From assembly GCA_017623595.1 (NCBI GenBank), contig JAGAOU010000061.1, forward strand, positions 1-33,740: 33,740 nt of DNA. Reading direction: 5' to 3'. Numbering within the stretch: position 1 is the first letter of the stretch; each line of letters opens with the position of its first letter. Both the position numbers and the translations under genes were made by a program. Positions 15,576 to 23,784 of the stretch are shown in pieces. Source of the DNA: Clostridia bacterium (GTDB lineage Bacteria; Bacillota; Clostridia; Oscillospirales; UBA644). Under the pieces are notes generated by a model, which saw nothing but the letters and a program-made list of their open reading frames with translations, was not told where the DNA came from and did no database searches.

Positions 15576-16430
15576 ATGCGCTACCGCTTTTTACGTTTCC
15601 CCGAAGGGCGAGCAAAGGCTGTCACCCTGAGTTATGATGACGGGTGCAGACAAGATGAAAGATTTGTGGAAATCTTAAACCGAAACGGTTTAAAATGCAC
15701 CTTCAATCACAACAGTGATGAGTCCAAAAAAAGCCATTGTTTCAACGCAAATCAGGTCAAAGAGCTCTTTCTGAATGAGGGACATGAAATCGCCGTCCAC
15801 GGTTACTGGCACAGAGCCAACGGATCCCAGCGTCCCATCGACGGAATTCGGGACGTTCTGGACAACCGCCTGCAGCTGGAAGCGAAATTGGGATGCATCA
15901 TCCGCGGCATGGCATATCCCGATACGGGCATCAACTATTTGGAAAACGGAACCACCTATGACATGATCAAGCAATACCTCACGCAGCTGGACATCGTCTA
16001 CGCCCGCACGCTGGCAGGAGACAACGACAAATTTGAGCTGCCCCGAGACTGGCATGCATGGGTCCCCACCGCCCATCATCAGAACCCCCTACTGATGGAA
16101 TACATTGACAAATTCCTTGCCTTGGACCTCTCCCCCGCCCGTTATCACGCCCGCAGAGGTCCCGCCCTCTTCTATCTGTGGGGACATTCCTACGAATTTG
16201 ACCACAACAACAACTGGGATTTGGCGGAAGCCATGTGCGAAAAGTTGGGCAACAAAGAGGACGTCTGGTACGCCACCAACATGGAGATTTACGAGTACGT
16301 CACCGCCTACCGTTCTCTGATCTACAGCGCCGACGGTTCCATGGTGAAAAATCCAACCCTGCACAAGATTTGGTTCGACATCGACGGCACCGAATACGTC
16401 ATCGAACCCGGACAAACCCTGCATCTGTAA
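15576..16430 (+). CDS. Polysaccharide deacetylase (CE4, NodB-like), cytoplasmic
   Basis: The 284-residue protein shows NodB motif 1 as LSYDDGCRQD (Asp21 and Asp22 of the TFDDG type), motif 2 as EIAVHGYWH (metal ligands His75 and His79) and a later MAYPDTG segment in the position of motif 3 (usually RxPYG). LYLWGHSYEF gives the late His region. CE4 enzymes remove N- or O-acetyl groups from amino sugars using a divalent metal. There is no signal peptide or wall-binding domain, so it more likely acts on imported sugars than on the cell's own wall. Proteins of this kind with a C-terminal extension are frequent in gut Clostridia. AAGGAG lies 9 bases before ATG 15576. Confidence 0.85.
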   Translation: MRYRFLRFPEGRAKAVTLSYDDGCRQDERFVEILNRNGLKCTFNHNSDESKKSHCFNANQVKELFLNEGHEIAVHGYWHRANGSQRPIDGIRDVLDNRLQLEAKLGCIIRGMAYPDTGINYLENGTTYDMIKQYLTQLDIVYARTLAGDNDKFELPRDWHAWVPTAHHQNPLLMEYIDKFLALDLSPARYHARRGPALFYLWGHSYEFDHNNNWDLAEAMCEKLGNKEDVWYATNMEIYEYVTAYRSLIYSADGSMVKNPTLHKIWFDIDGTEYVIEPGQTLHL

Positions 16431-16438
16431 TATAAATT

Positions 16439-16478
16439 GATCCCGTATGACCGATAGCCATACGGGATCGCCTTTTAT
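16439..16478 (+). terminator. Terminator of the CE4 gene
   Basis: GATCCCGTATG (16439-16449), 9-base loop, CATACGGGATC (16459-16469), then GCCTTTTATT. Confidence 0.85.
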
Positions 16479-16487
16479 TAAGAAAAA

Positions 16488-16586
16488 TTATTCTTCGTCC
16501 CGAATATCGTCGGGAGTAAAGGTCTTCAGCTGAATCCCCTTCTTCTTGCGATAAACCCAGGCTCGGGCATTTCCATGGCCGCCAGC
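16488..16586 (-). pseudogene. Relic of an unidentified gene end
   Basis: The minus strand is open for about 32 codons between a TGA (16589-16587) and TAA (16490-16488). It reads GHGNARAWVYRKKKGIQLKT followed by FTPDDIRDEE, which has the look of a genuine protein C-terminus. There is no start codon. A second frame reads DELAAMEMPEPGF over the same bases, so a frameshift is likely. A promoter-like TTGACG-16-TATGAT (16616-16589) lies just upstream. I do not recognise the family. Apart from this relic, the roughly 200 bases up to the next promoter hold nothing I can name. Confidence 0.35.
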
Positions 16587-16683
16587 TCATCATAATATAG
16601 CACCATATTCCGTCAAAAAATGCAATAGATAAGCATAATAATTCGTGAAAATGTAAAAAAAGCCATCCGTGATCCAAAAGATA

Positions 16684-16712
16684 TTGACAGATCGGCAATC
16701 CTATGGTATAAT
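16684..16712 (+). promoter_or_regulatory. Perfect promoter of the membrane metallophosphoesterase gene
   Basis: TTGACA (16684-16689), 17 bases and TATAAT (16707-16712). Confidence 0.85.
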
Positions 16713-16750
16713 CATACATATATATGAACGAGAAAAACGGAGGTTCTTCT

Positions 16751-17884
16751 GTGGGGAAAATTCTGTTTGCTTTGATTCCGTTGTTGCTGGGAATCGGATT
16801 CTTTTTTTGGTTTTTTCTCAAACGGCTCGGCATCACCCTGGGAATCAACACGAAACGGCGGCGCAGCAAAATCATTTTGCTGATACTCACCGTCCTTCTC
16901 ACCCTTGCATCCGCAATGATCACCAATCTGTCCGTCATCTACCTTCTGCATGTGGTGGCCATCGGTGCAATGATGCAACTGATCAATCTGCTTGTAAAAC
17001 GCATTTGGCGCAAGAGATATGAAAACGGCTGCGCCCTTTGGAAAAAGATCTACGGCCTCGGTCTTGTTCCCCTTTTGCTTTCCTTCGTTGTTTTGATCTC
17101 AGGCTATTTCAACCTCCATTCGGTGGTGCGAACCGATTACACCGTCACCACAGAGAAAAACATTCGGGCAGAGGGCTATCGGGTGGCACTGATCGCAGAC
17201 GTGCATTTCGGCGTTTCGCTGAACTATGAGGAATTGCTGGAAACCTGCCGTGAAATCAGCGCCGCAGATCCGGACATAGTCATCCTCTGCGGCGATATGG
17301 TAGATAGCAGCACCTCCACGGAAGAACTGTGGGAAGTATTCCGAGCTTTCGGCACGATTCAAAGCGAATTCGGCACCTTTTTCGTCTACGGGAATCATGA
17401 CCGCACCATGTCAAAGACTTTTACCAACGAATTCTCCGACGGAGATCTGGAAACCGCCATCCGTGAAAACGGCATCACCCTGCTGCAAGATGACACCGTG
17501 CAACTCACCGAGGATCTGGTCCTGATTGGGCGGGAAGATCTGAGCCGTGACCGCAGGGACGGGGGACGGTTGCCCTTGAGGAATCTGCTGGAAGGGACAG
17601 AGGAAAAGGATTTTCTTCTGGTGCTGGATCATCAGCCCAACGATTATACTGAAAACGGCACTTTGGGCACCGACCTGTTGCTCTCGGGTCACACCCACGG
17701 CGGCCAATTCTTCCCCCTCAATCTGCTGATGCGGATAATTCCCTTCAACGATGGGACCTACGGCATGTATGACATCGGGGCCAAAGGAAAAGCCATTGTC
17801 ACCTCGGGGCTTGCGGGATGGAACTTCCCTATCAAAACCGCCGCTCCTGCGGAGTACGTCATTATTGACATCCGCAATCCCTAA
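16751..17884 (+). CDS. Membrane-anchored metallophosphoesterase (YkuE/YaeI type)
   Basis: The 377-residue protein has three to four hydrophobic segments (about 3-23, 40-58, 62-82, 100-120) and then a calcineurin-like domain with the full metal-site set: ADVHFG (Asp150, His152), CGDMVD (Asp182), GNHD (215-218 region), DHQP (His294) and GHTHGGQ (313-319). Relatives act on lipid or nucleotide phosphates; YkuE in Bacillus is wall-associated. The substrate here is unknown. GTG 16751 is preferred because GGAGG lies 7 bases upstream. ATG 16724 is in frame but only 11 bases from the -10 box and has no ribosome site. The phospholipid genes pssA and psd follow under a separate promoter. Confidence 0.85.
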   Translation: MGKILFALIPLLLGIGFFFWFFLKRLGITLGINTKRRRSKIILLILTVLLTLASAMITNLSVIYLLHVVAIGAMMQLINLLVKRIWRKRYENGCALWKKIYGLGLVPLLLSFVVLISGYFNLHSVVRTDYTVTTEKNIRAEGYRVALIADVHFGVSLNYEELLETCREISAADPDIVILCGDMVDSSTSTEELWEVFRAFGTIQSEFGTFFVYGNHDRTMSKTFTNEFSDGDLETAIRENGITLLQDDTVQLTEDLVLIGREDLSRDRRDGGRLPLRNLLEGTEEKDFLLVLDHQPNDYTENGTLGTDLLLSGHTHGGQFFPLNLLMRIIPFNDGTYGMYDIGAKGKAIVTSGLAGWNFPIKTAAPAEYVIIDIRNP

Positions 17885-18019
17885 CCGAATCATCGCGGAC
17901 CCGAAATGCCTCGGTTTGTGAAAGGAAAGGAAAAAAAGAAGGAATTTTGTGGTACAAATTGGCGGAAAAGAGGAAGTATTTGTCGGAATCGGTAATTTTT
18001 AAGTAAAATTTAAGATTCC

Positions 18020-18048
18020 TTGACAAATCGATTAAAATATGGTATAAT
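18020..18048 (+). promoter_or_regulatory. Perfect promoter of pssA-psd
   Basis: TTGACA (18020-18025), 17 bases and TATAAT (18043-18048). About 95 bases of leader precede pssA; I see no known riboswitch in it. Confidence 0.85.
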
Positions 18049-18149
18049 ATACGGAGAAGTTTTGGCACAAAGCAGTCGAAACACCCTCCGAAGCAATTCG
18101 GACAAACAGAGGATTAAAGTTTTTTATAAACGAAAGTGGGAGTATGTGC

Positions 18150-18776
18150 ATGAGAAAGCTGTTTATCGGGGTCTATAACCCCTCTATCATCCTGACGTAC
18201 ATCGGGACGATCAGCGCCATTACGGGGATCGGCATTTTGCTTTCGAACAAGAGCTTTTTTGCCGTAGAATCCATGGGGCTTGCCATGATCGCCCTGATTG
18301 TTTCCGGCGTCTGCGATATGTTTGACGGTGCGGTTGCTCGCCGCTGCAAGAGAACCGAACAGGAAAAGGAATTCGGCATCCAGCTGGACAGTCTGTCGGA
18401 CACTGTTTCCTTCGTGGCTTTCCCTGCCTGCATGCTCATCCGCATGACCGATTTCAGCATCATCGGATTGATCATCGCCGCTCTTTATGTGTTCACGGGG
18501 ATCATGCGTCTGGGGTGGTTCAACATCACCACCGAAACCAGCGGCGGTGTGTACAGCGGTCTGCCCGTCACATTCTCTTCCCTGATCTTCCCCGCCTTCT
18601 GGTTGCTCTTCTCCTTTTTGAAGGTGCCCTATACCAACGTCATCTTCCAGGTTTTGTTCGCCATTGTGGCAATTCTCTTTGTCACAAACTTCAAAACCAA
18701 GAAGATCGGTATCAAAAAACTGAGCTTCCTGCTCATTCCCGCAATTTTGGGCATCGTTGCCCTGATCCTGCTCTGA
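18150..18776 (+). CDS. pssA: CDP-diacylglycerol-serine O-phosphatidyltransferase
   Basis: The 208-residue membrane enzyme has about six to seven hydrophobic segments and the CDP-alcohol phosphotransferase motif: Asp56, Asp59-Gly60, Ala63-Arg64, then Gly76, Asp80 and Asp84 (in CDMFDGAVARR and FGIQLDSLSD). The gap between Arg64 and the second Gly is 11 residues, a little longer than the usual 8-9. It makes phosphatidylserine from CDP-diacylglycerol and serine. Psd follows 13 bases later, which strongly supports the serine specificity over other members. ATG 18150 is chosen over ATG 18144 because GGGAG lies 7 bases before the former and 1 before the latter. Confidence 0.88.
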   Translation: MRKLFIGVYNPSIILTYIGTISAITGIGILLSNKSFFAVESMGLAMIALIVSGVCDMFDGAVARRCKRTEQEKEFGIQLDSLSDTVSFVAFPACMLIRMTDFSIIGLIIAALYVFTGIMRLGWFNITTETSGGVYSGLPVTFSSLIFPAFWLLFSFLKVPYTNVIFQVLFAIVAILFVTNFKTKKIGIKKLSFLLIPAILGIVALILL

Positions 18777-18789
18777 TTCGGGGGACAAC

Positions 18790-19647
18790 ATGCAATATTA
18801 CGACCGCAAAAGCGGAACCGTGGAAGAAGCACAGGAATTCCAGCAAGGCTCTCTGCACTTTCTGTATGACACCGTCTTCGGACGGATTCTTCTGAAATGT
18901 GCCGTTGCACGCCCCTGGCTGAGCAAGCTCTACGGGCTTTATCAAAAATCGGGGCTTTCCAAGAAAGACATCAAGCCCTTCATTGAGAAAAACAATATCG
19001 ACGTCTCCGCATGGGATGTGAATTCCTTCCGTTGCTTCAATGATTTTTTCACCCGCAAAAAGGACATCGGTGCCGATCTGTCCGACCCGAATGCCCTGCT
19101 CTCCATCGCCGACAGCAAAATCCGAATCTTCCCCATCACCGAGGATTTGGTGCTGAACGTGAAGCGCTCCCGTTATACGGTTGGAGAAATTCTGGGAGAC
19201 GAAGCCCTTGCGGAGGATTTCCGCGGCGGCACCTGCATCGTGTTCCGCCTTTCCGTGGATGACTATCACCGCTATCAATACATTGACAAGGGAGTGGCTC
19301 TTTCCCACAAAAAGATCAAGGGAATGCTCCACACCGTCCGCGCCATTTCGGAAAAGTACAATGTCTTCTCCCGCAACGCCCGCGAGGTGCATATTCTCAA
19401 CACGGAATCCCTCGGCAAGGTGGCTCAGATTGAGGTAGGGGCTCTGTTCGTGGGAAAGATCGTAAACCACCCCGTTGCGTCCTTTGAAAAAATGCAGGAA
19501 AAGGGCTACTTTGAATACGGTGGCTCCACGGTGGTGGTTCTGCTGAATAAAGAAATCCAATTTGATCCCGACATTGCGGAAATGAACGCAAAGGACATTG
19601 AAATCAAAGTCCACGCCGGAGAACGGATCGGAACCATTTGCGTATAA
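18790..19647 (+). CDS. psd: Phosphatidylserine decarboxylase proenzyme
   Basis: The 285-residue proenzyme carries the self-cleavage site as YGGSTVVVL, where cleavage before Ser246 gives the pyruvoyl group (GGST replaces the LGST of the proteobacterial type). SVDDYHRYQ holds the conserved His160, and ADSKI (107-111) the conserved Asp region of the cleavage triad. VGALFVGKI and NHPV segments are also typical. It converts phosphatidylserine to phosphatidylethanolamine at the membrane. It follows pssA by 13 bases with GGGGA before ATG 18790 and ends the operon at a terminator. Confidence 0.92.
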   Translation: MQYYDRKSGTVEEAQEFQQGSLHFLYDTVFGRILLKCAVARPWLSKLYGLYQKSGLSKKDIKPFIEKNNIDVSAWDVNSFRCFNDFFTRKKDIGADLSDPNALLSIADSKIRIFPITEDLVLNVKRSRYTVGEILGDEALAEDFRGGTCIVFRLSVDDYHRYQYIDKGVALSHKKIKGMLHTVRAISEKYNVFSRNAREVHILNTESLGKVAQIEVGALFVGKIVNHPVASFEKMQEKGYFEYGGSTVVVLLNKEIQFDPDIAEMNAKDIEIKVHAGERIGTICV

Positions 19648-19653
19648 AAAAGC

Positions 19654-19686
19654 AATCCTCGGGCGAATCGTCCGAGGATTTTTTGT
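19654..19686 (+). terminator. Terminator of pssA-psd
   Basis: AATCCTCGGGCG (19654-19665), loop AAT, complement with one G-U pair (19669-19680), then TTTTGTTTT. Confidence 0.85.
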
Positions 19687-19738
19687 TTTGCCAAGATCTC
19701 TAACCGACCGGAAATCCCATCTTTAAATACTGTTTCCA

Positions 19739-20245
19739 TTATTCGGCGTTTTGGATTGCAATGTTGATTCCGGGAAGAAACCTGCTATCTCCCCAATATG
19801 CGTATTCCAAATTGATATCGTCCTTCGCTTTAATGACATACAAAGACTGCACGCCGACTCTATCTGCATTTTCAGTATCTCGGATAATATATTGAAAAGC
19901 AATTCGATATTCACATTTTGTGGTTTTTACTTCGCAACTGAACTCCATTATCTGAACCACTTGGTTATTCTCTTTTGTGGTCTCAACAAAGGGACCAACA
20001 TAATCATAGGATTCAACCACCCCCTCGAAATACTCAAAAAGTTCTTCCGCAGCCGCATCAAACGCTTGCGCCTTGTTGAGACTATCGTCGGAAAACAGAG
20101 AGGTTAGTTCATCCTTATTTTCGGATTGGATGGCATCCAGAATTTCTTCGAATTTTTCCTGTGCTATACGAAGATCATTATCGATACAAGAGCACAAAAA
20201 AACAGATGTAACCAACGTCAAAAATATTGCTATTACCTTTTTCAT
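19739..20245 (-). CDS. Small lipoprotein, DUF5104-like
   Basis: The 168-residue protein has a lipoprotein signal (KKVIAIFLTLVTSVFLCSC) with the probable lipid-anchored Cys20. The mature part has the features of the DUF5104 family: a helical start, ELTSLFSDDSLNKA, an FEYFEGVVESYDYVG stretch, a central beta region and the closing ILINIAIQN-like end (here GINIAIQNAE). Function is unknown; it would sit on the outer face of the membrane. GGAGC lies about 8 bases before ATG 20245. The family name is from motif memory. Confidence 0.7.
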   Translation of the reverse strand: MKKVIAIFLTLVTSVFLCSCIDNDLRIAQEKFEEILDAIQSENKDELTSLFSDDSLNKAQAFDAAAEELFEYFEGVVESYDYVGPFVETTKENNQVVQIMEFSCEVKTTKCEYRIAFQYIIRDTENADRVGVQSLYVIKAKDDINLEYAYWGDSRFLPGINIAIQNAE

Positions 20246-20334
20246 CCACGTTGCTCCTTAAAGTTTTCAAGGCAGCACTGGCTTTGCGGGATCGCCATCG
20301 CCGCCGAATTTAGTTTCCCACCCTTACAAACATG

Positions 20335-20363
20335 ATTATACTCTATTTTTCGCAAAAAGTCAA
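20335..20363 (-). promoter_or_regulatory. Promoter of the lipoprotein gene
   Basis: Minus strand: TTGACT (20363-20358), 17 bases and TATAAT (20340-20335), with about 85 bases of leader. Confidence 0.7.
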
Positions 20364-20414
20364 TACTGAAATTCATTCATCCTCTATCTTTGATATGGAA
20401 AGAAGGCATCTTCT

Positions 20415-21425
20415 ATGTATCCCATCCCGAAAGCCGAGCCCATTCCCTCCATCGTAGAACTGAACAAAGACGTGGAGTCCTTTGTGATTCAGGCGTCCGC
20501 CTCCCGTTCCCGCTTTTTCAAGGATGCCTACAAGCCCCTGCAATTTGTACATCTCTCCGACGCCCATGCGGTGCCCGAGCTTTGGAGTCGCATGGCGGAA
20601 TACATCAACGAATACGAGGATTTCATCTCCTTTGCCCTCCACACGGGGGATTACTGCGGAGGCTCGCAGGAGGCCTATGCGGATTTCTACCGAGACTGCA
20701 CCCCCTGCCGACGCCCCATTTTCAACTGTGTGGGAAATCATGATACACTGAAGGTGCGGGGAGACAAGGACGGCTCCTGCCCCAAAAAGGACGTACGCGC
20801 ACTGCTTTTCAACCACACCGAGGGGTGGGATGTGTCCTTTATGCCGGGTGAAGGATCCATGACCTATTACAAGGATTTCCCCGAATCCAATCTGCGGCTG
20901 ATTGTGCTGGATTGTTATTATGATCGGGAGCAGCAGGCCGTATGGCTGACCGAGCGGCTGGCCGAGGCAAGGGAGAAGGGCATTCATGTGATCACTGCCG
21001 CCCACGAAATTTCCCATCCCATTGTAAAAAAGGCAAATGTCACCTTCCAAACTCTGACCGATTTTGAATCGGTGGGAGGAAACCGTGCCCACCGCTTCTT
21101 CGATGAAATTATTGCAGACTTCAAGAGGGCGGGAGGCATTCATGTGGTACATCTGGCGGGGCATGAGCATTCGGACATGTTTGGCCACACGGAACGGAGC
21201 GTTCTGAACATTGCGGTGGAATGCGCAACAAACTGGGACGGCTGGTGCGACGGAAAACGGGTGCGGGGCACAAAAACCTACGATTGCTTCAACACGGTCT
21301 CGGTGGATACCAATCTGCATCTGCTGAAAATTGTGCGCATCGGTGACAACGCCGACCATTATCTTCGCATCAAGCGCACCCTCTGCTACGATTACAAAAA
21401 TCAAAGGGTTATCTTCAACGGATAA
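20415..21425 (+). CDS. Calcineurin-like metallophosphoesterase, soluble
   Basis: The 336-residue protein has the metal-site motifs in order: LSDAH (48-52), HTGDY (76-80), VGNHD (106-110), TAAHE near the middle and LAGHEH later. An extra segment, TNWDGWCDGKRVRG, follows the last motif. There is no membrane segment or signal peptide. Such proteins act on phosphomono- or diesters; the substrate is unknown. AGAAGG precedes ATG 20415. I did not find a clear promoter. The acyltransferase-like gene follows after 19 bases, so the two form a pair. Confidence 0.8.
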   Translation: MYPIPKAEPIPSIVELNKDVESFVIQASASRSRFFKDAYKPLQFVHLSDAHAVPELWSRMAEYINEYEDFISFALHTGDYCGGSQEAYADFYRDCTPCRRPIFNCVGNHDTLKVRGDKDGSCPKKDVRALLFNHTEGWDVSFMPGEGSMTYYKDFPESNLRLIVLDCYYDREQQAVWLTERLAEAREKGIHVITAAHEISHPIVKKANVTFQTLTDFESVGGNRAHRFFDEIIADFKRAGGIHVVHLAGHEHSDMFGHTERSVLNIAVECATNWDGWCDGKRVRGTKTYDCFNTVSVDTNLHLLKIVRIGDNADHYLRIKRTLCYDYKNQRVIFNG

Positions 21426-21444
21426 CCCTTGGGAAGTGATAGAA

Positions 21445-22197
21445 TTGTCCTTGAAAAAAAAGCGCTATACCGTTCCCGACCTTCTGCGGGGAATCGCCGT
21501 GCTCAGCATGATCGTATACCATGTTCTGTGGGATCTGGTATACATATTCGATGTGCCCTTTCCTTGGTTTCGCAGCGAAGGGGCAACGGTGGTCCAGCTG
21601 GGAATTCGCTGGGCCTTTCTGCTGATTTCGGGCTTCTGCTGGTCCTTTGGGAAGAGAGCCCTGAAGCGGGGCGCTTTCGTTCTGCTCTGTTCGGCGGTAA
21701 TCAGCGGCGTCACCGCAATCGTTACACCGAAAAGCCTCATTCTCTTTGGAGTGCTGACCCTGATTGGTCTTGGCATGATTCTGACCGTACCCCTGCACCG
21801 ATGGACCAAAAGAGTACCCCCTCTGTTAGGTTTGGCGGTCTGCACACTCCTGTTTATTTTGACGGCAAACATCCGAAGGGGCGCCATAGACATTTTCGGA
21901 TACCCCCTTGTACAATTGCCAACAGGGCTTTATGCGAACTACTTCACCGCATGTTTGGGATTCCCTCCGACGGGATTTCATTCCTCCGACTATGTTCCTC
22001 TGATTCCCTGGATTTTTCTGTACTGGATCGGCTATTATCTTTATCGGATCATGGAACGGTACAACCTTCTCAATCATCTTTCCTGCATCTCGCAGAAGCA
22101 TCTGGAATGGATCGGCAGACACGCCCTGATCATTTATATGGTCCATCAGCCCCTAATCTACGGCATACTGACGGTTTTGTTTCATTTTATAGAATGA
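21445..22197 (+). CDS. HGSNAT-like membrane acyltransferase (DUF1624)
   Basis: The 250-residue protein has about seven to eight hydrophobic segments and opens with the family signature DLLRGIAVLSMIVYHVLWDL, which carries the conserved RG and His. The closing GRHALIIYMVHQPLIYGIL is also typical. The family is related to heparan-alpha-glucosaminide N-acetyltransferase, which passes an acetyl group across a membrane to amino sugars; bacterial substrates are mostly unknown. The start is TTG 21445, with GGGAAG 8 bases upstream; GTG 21436 is in frame but has no spaced site. It is coupled to the metallophosphoesterase gene upstream. Confidence 0.8.
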   Translation: MSLKKKRYTVPDLLRGIAVLSMIVYHVLWDLVYIFDVPFPWFRSEGATVVQLGIRWAFLLISGFCWSFGKRALKRGAFVLLCSAVISGVTAIVTPKSLILFGVLTLIGLGMILTVPLHRWTKRVPPLLGLAVCTLLFILTANIRRGAIDIFGYPLVQLPTGLYANYFTACLGFPPTGFHSSDYVPLIPWIFLYWIGYYLYRIMERYNLLNHLSCISQKHLEWIGRHALIIYMVHQPLIYGILTVLFHFIE

Positions 22198-22233
22198 TTT
22201 AGCGCGTTCTCCCAATGGGAGAACGCGCTAAAT
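22197..22233. terminator. 17-bp perfect hairpin between convergent genes
   Basis: ATTTAGCGCGTTCTCCC (22197-22213), loop AAT, exact complement (22217-22233). There is no T-run, but the stem is very stable and lies where the acyltransferase and DUF4097 genes converge (2 bases from the latter's end). Confidence 0.7.
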
Positions 22234-22234
22234 G

Positions 22235-23194
22235 TCACGGAACAACGCTTGAAGAAATTCTCAAATTCACGTCTCCCGTGGAGGTGACAATTTCGCAGGG
22301 GCCGCCCGAGAAGGACTTGGGCACATCCACGTCCCCCGTATCGGTGGTCACCGAAAAGATTTTGTCGGAGCAGAAGGTTCCTTCCACATCCCCCGTCGCC
22401 GTCCGAATGCGCACCGACGGCGCATCACAGGCGTCGAATTGCAGATCGCCCGTATCACTCAACAGAGACATAAGACCGACGGATAGAACACGGGTAAGAA
22501 TCATATCCCCCGTATCACTTTCGCAGACAAGACGTCCGCAGGTCACATCGGTCATACGGATTTTGCCCGTATCGGTCTCAAGGGACAGATCCCCGCCCAC
22601 AGAGACATTTTTAATTTCCACGCTCCCCGTATCGGTTTCCGATTCAAGATTGCTCACGGCGGTGGATGCAATCCGTATATTTCCCGTATCGGTCTCAAGA
22701 TGCAACCGATCCGAAACCTTGGCACAGAACAAAATCAAGCCGGTATCGGAGGAAAGATTTGCGTTCTCAAAGGTAAAGCCCTCGGGGATATTCACATCCC
22801 CCGTATCGGTTTCCACGGAAAGATACCGATAGAAATCCTCGGTCAAATACACTGTCACCGCTCGGTCGGAAAAGGAAAAGCCAAGATAATTATACCACTT
22901 CCGTAAATCCACCGCACGGATCACCAGCGTTTGATTCTTCACCTCAACCGAATACCGCACCCGATCCGACTCCTTGCATTCCACCCGATTCTCCGAGGCA
23001 AGAACCAGACGGACATCGGCAATATCATCCTCCACGCGGATACTGTGAAAGGATTCCTCCACAGAGTAGGATTGATCCACAAGCACCTCGGAATCAATCG
23101 AAAGAAAATCAAACCCTGCCGCCGCAAAAGAAACCGCAAACGAAACACAACCCAGCACCATCAAAACAACGGCAACAATCATCCAACGCTTCAT
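22235..23194 (-). CDS. DUF4097 beta-helix protein with ten DTG rungs
   Basis: The 319-residue protein begins with one membrane segment (about 4-27). From about residue 120 it has ten repeats of the SxTGDV type (ETDTGDVNI, SSDTGLILF, ETDTGNIRI, ETDTGSVEI, ETDTGKIRM, ESDTGDMIL, LSDTGDLQF, TATGDVEG, TTDTGDVDV, TSTGDVNL) spaced about 19-20 residues. This is the DUF4097/DUF2807-like right-handed helix, thought to be an envelope or adhesin-like structure. Its start ATG (23194-23192) overlaps the stop of the DUF1700 gene as ATGA, so translation is coupled. It is the last gene of the padR operon and probably shares its control. Confidence 0.85.
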   Translation of the reverse strand: MKRWMIVAVVLMVLGCVSFAVSFAAAGFDFLSIDSEVLVDQSYSVEESFHSIRVEDDIADVRLVLASENRVECKESDRVRYSVEVKNQTLVIRAVDLRKWYNYLGFSFSDRAVTVYLTEDFYRYLSVETDTGDVNIPEGFTFENANLSSDTGLILFCAKVSDRLHLETDTGNIRIASTAVSNLESETDTGSVEIKNVSVGGDLSLETDTGKIRMTDVTCGRLVCESDTGDMILTRVLSVGLMSLLSDTGDLQFDACDAPSVRIRTATGDVEGTFCSDKIFSVTTDTGDVDVPKSFSGGPCEIVTSTGDVNLRISSSVVP

Positions 23195-23784
23195 GCTCTT
23201 TGACTCCTTTCCTTGATCCTGCACCACAGTTTTTTCAACCCTTCAAGGGAGATTTTGGTCACATAACGGCATCCGAAGAAGCCGAAAATACAAAGTCCCG
23301 CACAAAAAAGTCCCAGACCAAACAACATCCCTGCCGCGGGAAGGGATCCCGCCCCCACAGAAACGGCGGCACTGATTCCCCAAAGAAGTGCGGCTCCGCC
23401 CAAGGCAACAAACACCGCCCAGAGGGACACGAGCAGAGAGATCGCTGCGGCAAGCAGAGAAAACGCCACCGCTACGGCACCAATCAAAAGAGCCCCCCAA
23501 ACGGGGAATCCCAAAATCAAAAGCACCAACATCCAAGGACTCTTTTTCTCCTTCGGTGCCTCGGATGCGGCAGGCTTCTCCTCGGCAATGGAAAGCTCCG
23601 ACCGAATACGGAAGGACACCTCCAAGGGGGTACCGACGGCCGAAACCGCTTCTTCCTCCGATAGCCCCTCCTCCATGCGATCCTCAATCATTTCCACATA
23701 AAATTCCACAGAGCGCTCCGCATCCTCCCCGGGAAGATCCGCAAGGCAACGGCGCAACTCCTCCGCAAAGGCTTGCTTATTCAT
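23191..23784 (-). CDS. DUF1700 (HAAS) membrane protein
   Basis: The 197-residue protein opens with the DUF1700 helical domain: AFAEELRRCLADLPGEDAERSVEFYVEMIEDRMEEGLSEEEAVSAVGTP (key parts LRRCLADLP and EEEAVSAVGTP). A charged linker (70-82) leads to about three hydrophobic segments (83-105, 107-135, 140-170). In this family the N-terminal domain is thought to interact with the PadR partner and the membrane. The start codon lies inside the end of the padR gene, and the stop overlaps the DUF4097 start. Confidence 0.85.
   Translation of the reverse strand: MNKQAFAEELRRCLADLPGEDAERSVEFYVEMIEDRMEEGLSEEEAVSAVGTPLEVSFRIRSELSIAEEKPAASEAPKEKKSPWMLVLLILGFPVWGALLIGAVAVAFSLLAAAISLLVSLWAVFVALGGAALLWGISAAVSVGAGSLPAAGMLFGLGLFCAGLCIFGFFGCRYVTKISLEGLKKLWCRIKERSQRA

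Noticed and set aside
16656..16675. AAAAAGCCATCCGTGA, also found at 53-68, as a dispersed repeat.
   Set aside because: A 16-base match in a window this long can arise by chance, the flanks differ, and no third copy was noticed.
17882..17920. Terminator after the membrane metallophosphoesterase gene.
   Set aside because: Only about six bases pair and no T-run follows.
22335..22810. Regularly spaced CCCGTATC repeats as a CRISPR or satellite.
   Set aside because: They lie inside a coding frame and encode the DTG rungs of the DUF4097 beta-helix.
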